Program-made: the position numbers and the translations under genes | DNA from: CAYPPG01 sp964412555 | GTDB lineage: Bacteria; Hinthialibacterota; Hinthialibacteria; Hinthialibacterales; Hinthialibacteraceae | Assembly (NCBI GenBank): GCA_964412555.1 | Contig: CAYPPG010000022.1 | Coordinates: 1-64,000, forward strand | Direction: 5' to 3' | Length of the DNA: 64,000 nt | The notes under the pieces: generated by a model | The model's input: the letters and a program-made list of their open reading frames with translations, nothing else | What the model was told of the DNA's origin: nothing | Databases searched by the model: none | Shown: in pieces, positions 34,018 to 41,644 of the stretch | How positions within the stretch are numbered: position 1 is the stretch's first letter | How the letters are laid out: the number at the start of each line of letters is the position of its first letter

Positions 34018-35043
34018 ATGCGTTTTTTTATACAGAATGTATTTGTATTTTTTGTATTATTCGTTTTCCTGAGCTGTGATGCCAAAAAAGCGGAATACCC
34101 AGCGCGTGATATCACAAACGTCGTTATTTTTGCAGCTGGTGGGGGAACGGATACATGCAATCGGATGGTCAGTGCGGAGATGGCCGAGATTCTGGGGGTA
34201 AATATCAACGTGGTCAACAAAACCGGTGGTGTATGCGGTTCGGTCGGATTGAACGATGTGTATAACCGTCCTCCGAATGGTTACACGCTTTGCGGTTTGT
34301 CCGAATCCTGCTTGGCGGCAGGGGGGCAGGGTGGTTTCAACAAACGCATGAATGTGTGGGATTTTTATCTGGTTGGCGGCTCTCCGGATGTGCTGTCGAT
34401 TACTCCCGATCTACCTTATAAAACGTTAAAGGAACTCATTGAAGTGGCAAAACAAGAACCGAAATCGATCCGAGCAGCTGCCAGTAATGCGGGTTCCGTC
34501 CATCACTTGAATTTATTGGCGTTGGAGAAAGGTTCCGGTGCGAATTTCAATTACATTCCCTACCCCGGCTCCGGACCCTCGCACAATGCGGCGATGACGG
34601 GGGAGATCACCGTCGTCATCACATCGATTGCCGAGCAGGCGCAGTTGATTCGCAGCGGGAAACTCAAACCGCTTGCGACATTGATTCCCGAGCCTTTTAC
34701 ACTCGGTGAAATCACCATCCCTTCTGCATTCGATGCCTATCCGGAATTGGCCGATTATCTACCCATTCCACAATCTATCGGTTTTGCCGTGCATGGCGAA
34801 ACACCGGATGCGATCAAACTGAAACTGGCGGATGCCTTCAAGCAGGCGTTGCAAACACAGCGCATGAAAGTGTGGGCGGAAAAGAATTACTATGTGTTGT
34901 CCGGCAAGACGGGTGAAGAAGCGCAACAAGTGTATAACTACCTCGAATCGCTCTTTTCCTGGACACTATGGAAACTGGGTGGTGCCACCGTCGATCCGGC
35001 CTCGTTAGGCATCCCGAAACCGGAAACTTTTGAAAATCATTAG
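34018..35043 (+). CDS. tctC: Tripartite tricarboxylate transporter substrate-binding protein (TctC/BugT family)
   Basis: A 341-residue extracytoplasmic binding protein. The leader ends at VFLSCDAKK, so a lipoprotein anchor at Cys is plausible though the lipobox is not classical. The TctC/Bug pattern is visible: VVIFAAGGGTDTCNRMVSAE, VNKTGGVCGSVGLNDVY, GYTLCGLSES and YIPYPGSGPSHNAAMTGEI. Such proteins capture carboxylates by their carboxyl group. AAGGAGAG lies 5 bases before the ATG. TctB and TctA follow. The ligand is unknown; the neighbouring enzymes suggest a sugar acid. Confidence 0.92.
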   Translation: MRFFIQNVFVFFVLFVFLSCDAKKAEYPARDITNVVIFAAGGGTDTCNRMVSAEMAEILGVNINVVNKTGGVCGSVGLNDVYNRPPNGYTLCGLSESCLAAGGQGGFNKRMNVWDFYLVGGSPDVLSITPDLPYKTLKELIEVAKQEPKSIRAAASNAGSVHHLNLLALEKGSGANFNYIPYPGSGPSHNAAMTGEITVVITSIAEQAQLIRSGKLKPLATLIPEPFTLGEITIPSAFDAYPELADYLPIPQSIGFAVHGETPDAIKLKLADAFKQALQTQRMKVWAEKNYYVLSGKTGEEAQQVYNYLESLFSWTLWKLGGATVDPASLGIPKPETFENH

Positions 35044-35063
35044 TCTATTTTCAGGTACCCTCA

Positions 35064-35807
35064 ATGCTGGAAGGAAAACCACTTCGCCGCGCTGATTTCA
35101 TCACAGGGATCATTCTCATTCTTTTCTCTCTTTGGATGCTGATTGAAACATTCCAAATGCCGATGCGGGACACATACGGCGGAGTGGAAAATGTGTGGTA
35201 TGTCTCACCCGCCTTGCTGCCTTTGATCATCGGTATTGGCTTGCTGATTCTCGGGGTCATTTTATTGATTCATTCCATCAAACTCGGCGGCGCGCATTAT
35301 TTTTTCGAAACGTGCAAGCAGTATACGAACCTTCTTTCCGAGTCGAATTATCGTTTCATCGCCATTCTGATCATGTTAATCACATTTGTCTATCTGTTTC
35401 TCCCCCGCTTCGATTTTTTTCTAAGCATTCTTCTCTTTCTATTTGTCTTCATTAGTGTTTTTTATTTCGAGGATAGGCAAATTTTCAACCGGCTGGTTTT
35501 AGGATATATCGCCGGGTGTATTTTTTTTATTTTGGTATATTCAACCGGCTTGCATCCAATCCTGATTAATTATTACGTATATACAATGGATTTGATCCTA
35601 TTCGTTTATTTCTTGTTTTTAGCCGCATATACCAAACTCCTTATTCAACGAAAAAGTGAATATCAAAGGAGCTACATCATTACATTGTCTGTTTCTTTTC
35701 TTGTGCCATTGATCCTATGCCCGATTTTTAAATATGCGTTGCTCGTTCCGTTGCCGGTAGAAGGAATTGTCATCGAATTCATGAATCAGATTCGTTATTC
35801 TTTGTGA
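35064..35807 (+). CDS. tctB: TctB-family small permease subunit
   Basis: A 247-residue membrane protein, longer than the usual ~150-200 of the family. It starts RRADFITGIILILFSLWMLI, followed by about six further hydrophobic helices (for example FIAILIMLITFVYLFL and LYIIVLILFVYFLFLAAY-like segments). The position between TctC and TctA and the membrane topology identify it as TctB. Its stop overlaps the TctA start region (TGATG). Confidence 0.85.
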   Translation: MLEGKPLRRADFITGIILILFSLWMLIETFQMPMRDTYGGVENVWYVSPALLPLIIGIGLLILGVILLIHSIKLGGAHYFFETCKQYTNLLSESNYRFIAILIMLITFVYLFLPRFDFFLSILLFLFVFISVFYFEDRQIFNRLVLGYIAGCIFFILVYSTGLHPILINYYVYTMDLILFVYFLFLAAYTKLLIQRKSEYQRSYIITLSVSFLVPLILCPIFKYALLVPLPVEGIVIEFMNQIRYSL

Positions 35808-35821
35808 TGTTAGAGGCATGT

Positions 35822-37366
35822 ATGCTCATCATCGATCCGTTGCTGACTTTTTTTCAACAGTTTTTCTTGCTTTTATCAAGTCCCGCAAATATATTTCTTT
35901 TGTTTGGTTCCGTATTCATGGGAATCATATTCGGAGCGATGCCGGGGCTGACGGCGACGTTGGGAGTCGCTCTGCTGACGACACTCACCTATGGCATGGA
36001 CACCAATACTGCCTTGATTGCGTTACTGGGAATTTATGTCGGTGGAGTATACGGAGGTTCATACGCCTCCATTCTGATTAATATTCCAGGTACCGCGGCC
36101 GCCGCTGCTACCGCCCTGGACGGGTATCCACTCGCCTGCAAGGGAGAAGCGGGACGAGCGCTCGGTTTGACAACGACTTCTTCCGCCATCGGAACCTTCA
36201 TCGGTATGATTTTCGTGGTTTGCTTTTTGCCGCTCATCTCTTATATCGCGCTGAAATTCACATCGTTCGAATTCTTTTTACTCGCTTTTTTCGGGATCAT
36301 CATCAGCGGAACCATCAGCAGCCCGGATCATGTGTATAAGGGATGGATCGCGGGCTTTATCGGGCTGTTTCTTTCCGTCATTGGCCGTGACCGGCTCCAG
36401 TTTTATCCGCGATTTACCTTCGGTATGTCCGAATTGGATGGCGGTTTGGATATCGTTCCGGTTTTGATCGGCGCATTCGGTATCCCGCAGATTATTCAAG
36501 TGTTGAAAGACAAACAGGTTCTTGAGGAGGCGAAAAGTTTTCAGAGAATCTTGCCCGGTTTCCATGAAATTGTTCGTAATATCCGGCACATCATTCGTTC
36601 TGCCTTGATCGGTGTCGGCATCGGGGCGGTTCCGGGGATCGGGGAGGATATCGCCGGATGGGTATCCTATGGAGCGGCAAAGAACACTTCCAAGCATCCG
36701 GAGCGATTCGGCAAGGGAGAAATATCCGCCGTCATTTCTACCGAGACCGCCAACAACTCCGGCATTGGCGGTGCGATGATTCCGTTGCTCAGCCTTGGTA
36801 TTCCCGGCAGTCCGCCTGCGGCGATGCTGCTGGGCGCATTGATTCTTCACGGAGTGCAACCAGGGCCGATGTTGATGAGCGATCATCCCACATTCCTGTA
36901 TGAAATCGCAGCCATCTTGTTGTCGGCGTCATTGGCCATGTGGATCACGGGGATGGTGCTGGCCAAACAAGTCGTGAAAATCCTTCGCATTCCCGCCCCC
37001 ATTTTCATGCCGGTTATCGCTGTGTTGTGTGTCATCGGATCCTACGCACTTGGATTTCGGATTTTCAATCTGTATCTCATGATCCCCGTTGGGATTATGG
37101 CTTACTTTCTAACGGAAATGGGATATCCAATCGGGCCGTTGGTAATCGCTGTCATCCTCGGGCCGATGGCAGATGAAAATCTTCGCCGTGCCTTGATGGT
37201 GTCGCAAGGAAGTTTTTTACCGATCTTTACTCGGCCAGTTGCGTTATTGCTATTTTTACTAATCGTGATTACTATAGTCAGTCAAATGAAATGGTTCCGG
37301 AATGCAATAAAAAAAATGTTTTCGTTTCGAACTAAAACCGGCACGAACGGAACTCCTAGGAGGTAG
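35822..37366 (+). CDS. tctA: TctA-family large permease subunit
   Basis: A 514-residue membrane permease with about 12 helices and the TctA signatures: GAMPGLTATLGVALLTTLTY, then SYASILINIPGTAAAAATAL, then AVPGIGEDIAGWVSYGAAK and GIPGSPPAAMLLGALILHGV. It moves the carboxylate across the inner membrane using ion gradients. The ATG at 35822 is preferred because GAGG lies 6 bases upstream; the ATG at 35807, overlapping the tctB stop, is the alternative. A 95-base gap separates it from the Gfo/Idh gene. Confidence 0.93.
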   Translation: MLIIDPLLTFFQQFFLLLSSPANIFLLFGSVFMGIIFGAMPGLTATLGVALLTTLTYGMDTNTALIALLGIYVGGVYGGSYASILINIPGTAAAAATALDGYPLACKGEAGRALGLTTTSSAIGTFIGMIFVVCFLPLISYIALKFTSFEFFLLAFFGIIISGTISSPDHVYKGWIAGFIGLFLSVIGRDRLQFYPRFTFGMSELDGGLDIVPVLIGAFGIPQIIQVLKDKQVLEEAKSFQRILPGFHEIVRNIRHIIRSALIGVGIGAVPGIGEDIAGWVSYGAAKNTSKHPERFGKGEISAVISTETANNSGIGGAMIPLLSLGIPGSPPAAMLLGALILHGVQPGPMLMSDHPTFLYEIAAILLSASLAMWITGMVLAKQVVKILRIPAPIFMPVIAVLCVIGSYALGFRIFNLYLMIPVGIMAYFLTEMGYPIGPLVIAVILGPMADENLRRALMVSQGSFLPIFTRPVALLLFLLIVITIVSQMKWFRNAIKKMFSFRTKTGTNGTPRR

Positions 37367-37461
37367 AGCAACTGTCTTGCTTGCATGGCCCTGCTGTACC
37401 CATGAATAGAAAATCGATGTCGATAGATTTTGTTTCAGTTTAGTAAAAGGAGAGAATATCG

Positions 37462-38487
37462 ATGACCAAGCGATTGCGTGTCGCCACAATTGGCGCGGGA
37501 TATTTCAGCAATTATCAATACGAAGCCTGGAAACGAATGGAAGATGTCGAACTCGTTGCCATTTGCAACCGGACGGAAGAAAAGGGAAGAGAATTTGCTA
37601 AGCAATATGACATTCCTGGTGTTTATTCGGAACTCCCCAAATTACTGGACGAAGTGAAACCGGATGTCGTGGATATCATTACACCGCCGGAAACGCATCT
37701 CATCTACATCCAAGAAATCGCCAAACGGGGGATTCCGATGATTTGCCAGAAACCGTTTACCCCCAATTTGGCGATGGCAAAGGAAGCGATTCAGACAGCG
37801 GAAGAGGGTGGAGCGAAATTGATTATCCACGAAAATTTCCGCTTCCAGCCATGGTTTCGGGAAGCCCGGCGGCTGCTTGCCGACGGAGCAATCGGGGAAC
37901 CGTATGAAATCGCCTTTCGGATGCGCACCGGTGACGGGCAGGGGCCGGAGGCATACTTGAAACGCCAGCCGTATTTTCAAAAAATGCCCCGCTTCCTGAT
38001 TCATGAAACCGGAATCCATTATGTCGACACTTTTCGCTCAATATTTGGAGAAGTCAAATCGGTCTATGCGGAACTCCGCCGTTTGAATCCGGTGATCTCT
38101 GGAGAAGATGCCGGTTTTGTACTATTCGAGTTTGAAAACAACACGCGTGGCTTGTACGATGGTAATCGTTTAGTGGAACACGACGCCGATGATCAGCGGG
38201 TGACTTTTGGGGAAATGGTTCTTGAAGGTTCCGACGCGGTTCTTCGGCTGGACGGGTATGGAAAACTCTTTTTGCGCAAAAAAGGCGGCAAAGAAATCGA
38301 AATCCAGTATGAATGGCAAAACCGCGGATTCTGTGGCGATTGTGTGTATCTGATTCAACGCTATATTGTCGATCATTTTCTTTGTGATGTGCCTATGATC
38401 AACACGGGCAAAGAGTATTTGCGCAATCTGCAAATCGAAGAAGCGATATACGAGTCGAACGAAAAACAGTGCCGAATCGAAGTGTAA
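37462..38487 (+). CDS. Gfo/Idh/MocA-family oxidoreductase, cytoplasmic
   Basis: A 341-residue NAD(P)-dependent sugar or cyclitol dehydrogenase without export signal. The Rossmann opening is ATIGAGYFSNYQ. The EKP motif appears as CQKPF, with Gln in place of Glu. The catalytic His lies in ETGIHYVD. AAAAGGAGAG precedes the ATG. It is encoded between the Tct transporter and the BKACE gene, so it probably oxidises the imported compound, perhaps to a beta-keto acid. The substrate is unknown. Confidence 0.9.
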   Translation: MTKRLRVATIGAGYFSNYQYEAWKRMEDVELVAICNRTEEKGREFAKQYDIPGVYSELPKLLDEVKPDVVDIITPPETHLIYIQEIAKRGIPMICQKPFTPNLAMAKEAIQTAEEGGAKLIIHENFRFQPWFREARRLLADGAIGEPYEIAFRMRTGDGQGPEAYLKRQPYFQKMPRFLIHETGIHYVDTFRSIFGEVKSVYAELRRLNPVISGEDAGFVLFEFENNTRGLYDGNRLVEHDADDQRVTFGEMVLEGSDAVLRLDGYGKLFLRKKGGKEIEIQYEWQNRGFCGDCVYLIQRYIVDHFLCDVPMINTGKEYLRNLQIEEAIYESNEKQCRIEV

Positions 38488-38501
38488 TTTAAGGAAAATC
38501 C

Positions 38502-39305
38502 ATGCATAAAGTTATCATTTCCGTTGCCCCAATCGATTATGCCGATGTTAAAAGTATCCCACCTGCTGAAGAACTGGCAGCCGACATTTGTAATTGTTGT
38601 GCAGCCGGCGCCTCCATCGTACATCTCCATGTTTTCGATCGACAGGGAAAACCAACCGTGGATACAGCGTATTTTGAAGAGATCATCACGAAAGTGCGTG
38701 AAGGTTGTGATATTATCATCCAGGGATCAACCGGCGGGGTAGGATTATCGCTCGACGAACGCTCCGTTGCCTTGGAGGTGAAGGGCGTGGAGATGAGTTC
38801 GTTGAATATGGGATCGTGTAATGTCGGCGATGAAGCCTATATCAATACTCCGTTGGATATCGAATATTGGGCGGAAAAGATGAAGAAGAATCGGATTGTG
38901 CCGGATATGGCCGTATTCGAGCCAGGCATGTTCGTCATGGTAGATCGAGTGATTCGAAAAGGATTGATCCCTGAACCATATGTCTTTGGGATTCCCTTGG
39001 GCTTTCCAACCGCTTTACCCGCTACGCCGGAGAATCTTATATTTATGGTCAATAAACTTCCGAGAAATAGTCTATGGAGTTTGATCCATCATCATTCTGA
39101 AGATTTCCGCCTTCATGCAGCGGCGGTTGCGATGGGAGGCAACATTCGAGTCGGGTTCGAAGATTCTGCGCATCTTGCGAAGAATGAAAAAGCATCCTGC
39201 AACGCCGACATGGTCGCGAAGGCCAGAGATTTGGTGCAGATGGTCGGTTTGAATGTCGCTATTCCGGCGGAAGCACGCGAGATGATCGGTATTGGTAATG
39301 GATAA
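38502..39305 (+). CDS. BKACE (DUF849) beta-keto acid cleavage enzyme
   Basis: A 267-residue TIM barrel of the BKACE family. The founding member cleaves 3-keto-5-aminohexanoate with acetyl-CoA. Zn ligands His41 and His43 sit in VHLHVFD and Glu220 in VGFEDS. Arg216 and Asp221 of the RVGFED active site and the Ser-Thr-Gly-Gly loop (75-79) are present. The Arg that normally follows in HxHxRD is Phe45, an unusual change likely to alter specificity. The C-terminus (NADMVAKARDLVQM, then IPAEAREMIGI) is typical. It starts 14 bases after the Gfo/Idh gene with AAGGAAAA before the ATG. Inferred role: cleaving a beta-keto acid made by the dehydrogenase. Confidence 0.9.
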   Translation: MHKVIISVAPIDYADVKSIPPAEELAADICNCCAAGASIVHLHVFDRQGKPTVDTAYFEEIITKVREGCDIIIQGSTGGVGLSLDERSVALEVKGVEMSSLNMGSCNVGDEAYINTPLDIEYWAEKMKKNRIVPDMAVFEPGMFVMVDRVIRKGLIPEPYVFGIPLGFPTALPATPENLIFMVNKLPRNSLWSLIHHHSEDFRLHAAAVAMGGNIRVGFEDSAHLAKNEKASCNADMVAKARDLVQMVGLNVAIPAEAREMIGIGNG

Positions 39306-39358
39306 TGCATGTCAGCTATTATTGATTCTACAAAAGATTGAAATGTAAGGTTGTACTT

Positions 39359-39901
39359 ATGATCACTCAAAAAGACTATTGTGAAGCACAGTTGTTGGCG
39401 GCGAAAATGATTCGTAACGCCGGTATTCATATAACCGACAAAGAAGTGAATGCCATTGAAATCGTGGATTTTGGCTTGAGCCACTTGGCGGTCGAAGGTG
39501 TGCAAGTATTCACCATGGTGAATACGGAACGGATCAGCGCGAAAGTGCTGGTGTTGTTTCCCAATCAAACCGAACCGGAACATTGGCATCCACCTGTCGA
39601 GAACAATCCGGGTAAAGAAGAAACGATCCGCGCCATCTGGGGAACCGTACGATTTTATATTCCAGGCGAAAATACACTAAAAGAAGGATTCATTCTCGAA
39701 GGCAAAGAGCATTGTTATACCATGCGGCATGAGATTGATTTGAAGCCGGGGGATTTACTTACGTTGGAACCGGGCACGAAACATTGGTTTCAAGCCGGAG
39801 AAGAAGGGGCGGTGATGTACAGTTTTTCAACGTGCGTAAGGGATGTGTTGGATCAATTCAGCGATTCGGAGATTGACCGGATCACAAAAATTGTGGATTA
39901 A
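39359..39901 (+). CDS. D-lyxose ketol-isomerase-like cupin
   Basis: A 180-residue cupin of the lyxose-isomerase family. The metal site is visible: His75 and His77 in EHWHPP, Glu88 in PGKEETIR and His142 in GTKHW. These enzymes interconvert aldose and ketose forms of lyxose or mannose. The ATG at 39359 is used; the upstream TTG at 39338 lacks support. It ends the plus-strand run and is followed by inverted repeats that may terminate transcription. Together with the epimerase, dehydrogenase and BKACE it points to processing of a C5 or C6 sugar derivative. Confidence 0.87.
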   Translation: MITQKDYCEAQLLAAKMIRNAGIHITDKEVNAIEIVDFGLSHLAVEGVQVFTMVNTERISAKVLVLFPNQTEPEHWHPPVENNPGKEETIRAIWGTVRFYIPGENTLKEGFILEGKEHCYTMRHEIDLKPGDLLTLEPGTKHWFQAGEEGAVMYSFSTCVRDVLDQFSDSEIDRITKIVD

Positions 39902-39926
39902 TTGGAGCGCAGGCATCTTGCCTGCA
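39902..39926. repeat. Dispersed hairpin repeat, copy E1
   Basis: GGAGCGCAGGCATCTTGCCT followed by GC: arms GCAGGCA/TGCCTGC with a 3-base loop. It is an exact direct copy of the unit at 40010-40035 and overlaps the end of the lyxose-isomerase gene. Confidence 0.75.
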
Positions 39927-39959
39927 CGGTGGAGCGGATAAGTTCTCATTTGCGCTGAA

Positions 39960-39988
39960 AATGCGGACAGGGATGTCCGCGCTCCCAG
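39960..39988. repeat. Dispersed hairpin repeat, copy E2
   Basis: ATGCGGACAGGGATGTCCGC then GCTCCCAG: arms GCGGACA/TGTCCGC. It is the reverse-oriented partner of copies E1 and E3, and is also seen degraded at 1811. Confidence 0.7.
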
Positions 39989-40009
39989 TAACGTCAGCCA
40001 GCCAGATTG

Positions 40010-40035
40010 ATTGGAGCGCAGGCATCTTGCCTGCA
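40010..40035 (+). repeat. Dispersed hairpin repeat, copy E3, terminator-like
   Basis: The same unit as 39902-39926; arms GCAGGCA (40018-40024) and TGCCTGC (40028-40034). It is followed by ATTATTATTTTT on the plus strand, so it can act as a terminator for the lyxose-isomerase run. It lies just before the convergent ROK kinase end. Confidence 0.7.
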
Positions 40036-40038
40036 TTA

Positions 40039-40986
40039 TTATTTTTCAGCAAGACCCAAAAGAACGCCACCAATTACGACAACCTCTTCCTGTAACGCAG
40101 CTGGGACAATCTCATAGCGGTCTTGAAACGGTTTCATGACGAAGTTCTTGACTTTTTTCTTCAACGGAACCCAATACAAAGGCCCCATAAACGAAACTCC
40201 GCCACCGATTACGATCCGTTCGGGATGCAAAAGATTAATGACATTCCCCATAGCTACGGCTAAGGTATCGGTGGTTTCTTCAAGGATGGCGGTCGCGAGA
40301 ATGTCATGTTGTTCCGCCGCTTCATATACCATTTTCGCAGTGATGGTTTCCGGTTTTCCACCGCTCAATTCCGATAGGTTGGAAGGTTCACCGCTCAGGA
40401 CGGCATCTTGTGCTCTTTGGCCGATGGACCAGCCGGAGCATACAAGTTCCAGTTTTTCCATCTCTGTGGTATCCGGATCGAGTACCCATGTATGGCCGAT
40501 TTCCGCGGCGCCATATCCTTGTCCCTCATCGATAACGCCTTCGGTGATCAATCCACCGCCGATCCCACTGCCGATGGTAATATAAAAGATGCGCCGATGG
40601 CCTTTTCCCGCTCCAAGGATGGCTTCGGCATATCCGGCTAAGCTGGCGTCGTTTTGAATGGTGGCCGGCACCTGCCATTGTTCTTCTAGCCATTGTTTCA
40701 AAGGGAAATTTTCCCACCCTTCAATTTGATGGGAAAGAAGTGTCACGCCCTGCTTCGAGTCGACCGGTCCTCCGAATCCTACACCGATACCGCATAGATT
40801 CTCTTTTGCACAATGAGCCTTGTCGATCGCTTCATTCACAAGTGAAGGTAATACTTCCCGAATTCCGGCGCCACCGCGCTTCGGATCGACATCGGCTCGG
40901 ACAAGACTCATGAGTTTATTGTCTTGCAGACCGATTCCGACTTGTAATTTCGTTCCGCCTATTTCGATTCCGATTGCTGTGTTCAT
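40039..40986 (-). CDS. ROK-family sugar kinase, zinc motif missing
   Basis: A 315-residue ROK kinase with the phosphate motif IEIGGTKLQVGIG at the N-terminus and GIGVGFGGPVDSKQG. It also has the catalytic region IQNDASLAGYAEA, GSGIGGGLI and the adenosine motif ERIVIGGGVSFMG. The usual CxCGxxGC zinc cluster is absent; its place reads ELVCSGWSIGQRA. Family members without zinc are known. It overlaps the SIS-domain gene by 4 bases (ATGA) and is likely cotranscribed. Substrate unknown: hexose, N-acetylhexosamine or a related sugar. Confidence 0.9.
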   Translation of the reverse strand: MNTAIGIEIGGTKLQVGIGLQDNKLMSLVRADVDPKRGGAGIREVLPSLVNEAIDKAHCAKENLCGIGVGFGGPVDSKQGVTLLSHQIEGWENFPLKQWLEEQWQVPATIQNDASLAGYAEAILGAGKGHRRIFYITIGSGIGGGLITEGVIDEGQGYGAAEIGHTWVLDPDTTEMEKLELVCSGWSIGQRAQDAVLSGEPSNLSELSGGKPETITAKMVYEAAEQHDILATAILEETTDTLAVAMGNVINLLHPERIVIGGGVSFMGPLYWVPLKKKVKNFVMKPFQDRYEIVPAALQEEVVVIGGVLLGLAEK

Positions 40987-41573
40987 TTTTTTGTTTGAAA
41001 ACGTTCGCGTAATGTGATTAAAATATAGTGAAAGAAAACCATATGCACCGCTTCGCAGAGTCCCATTTGCATATCATGCGATTGCATTTGATCTGTCGGT
41101 ACATGAAATGTATTGTGGGCGATCTCTCGTAGTTTCCCACCGTTGAAGCCGGTTACACCGAAGGTTTTCATCCCGTTCGCATTGGCATACTCGACCGCTC
41201 GAAGAACATTGGGACTATTACCGGAACCACTGATGGCAATCAGTAATGCCCCTGGTTCGGCAAAATTTTTCAATTGTTCGACGAAGATTCGATCGTAACT
41301 GGTATCGTTCCCCCATGCCAGAATATAGGGGGTATTGTCGGTCAAACTCATAACCTTCAGCCGCTTTTGGTTTTCAAAATCGGTCAAAGTGCCCTTTCCT
41401 AAATCTTCACAAATATGGGAAGCGTTCGCACCGCTGCCACCATTGCCGATGATAAAGACGAATCGATTGTTATCGTACGCTTCTTCGATTGCATCGACGA
41501 GTGCTTCCACTTCGGTGGCATCAACTTTTTGAAGCAATTGGTTAAAGTCAGTCAAATACGAGCTGAGATTCAT
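40983..41573 (-). CDS. SIS-domain sugar isomerase (GmhA-like)
   Basis: A 196-residue SIS-fold protein similar to sedoheptulose-7-phosphate isomerase. The fold motifs are IIGNGGSGANASHICEDLGK (His53), AISGSGNSPNVLRAVEYA and CEAVHMVFFHYIL. The ATG at 41571-41573 has a strong AAGGAGGTGCG ribosome site; longer readings add nothing family-like. It overlaps the ROK kinase gene. As a pair, isomerase and kinase could make or consume a phosphorylated sugar, possibly heptose for lipopolysaccharide. Confidence 0.88.
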   Translation of the reverse strand: MNLSSYLTDFNQLLQKVDATEVEALVDAIEEAYDNNRFVFIIGNGGSGANASHICEDLGKGTLTDFENQKRLKVMSLTDNTPYILAWGNDTSYDRIFVEQLKNFAEPGALLIAISGSGNSPNVLRAVEYANANGMKTFGVTGFNGGKLREIAHNTFHVPTDQMQSHDMQMGLCEAVHMVFFHYILITLRERFQTKK

Positions 41574-41644
41574 TCGCACCTCCTTGAAAACAATCTGTAA
41601 TGATAGCCGTTCGGGGGGAGATAGGGAAGAAGTTTGGGAATTTG

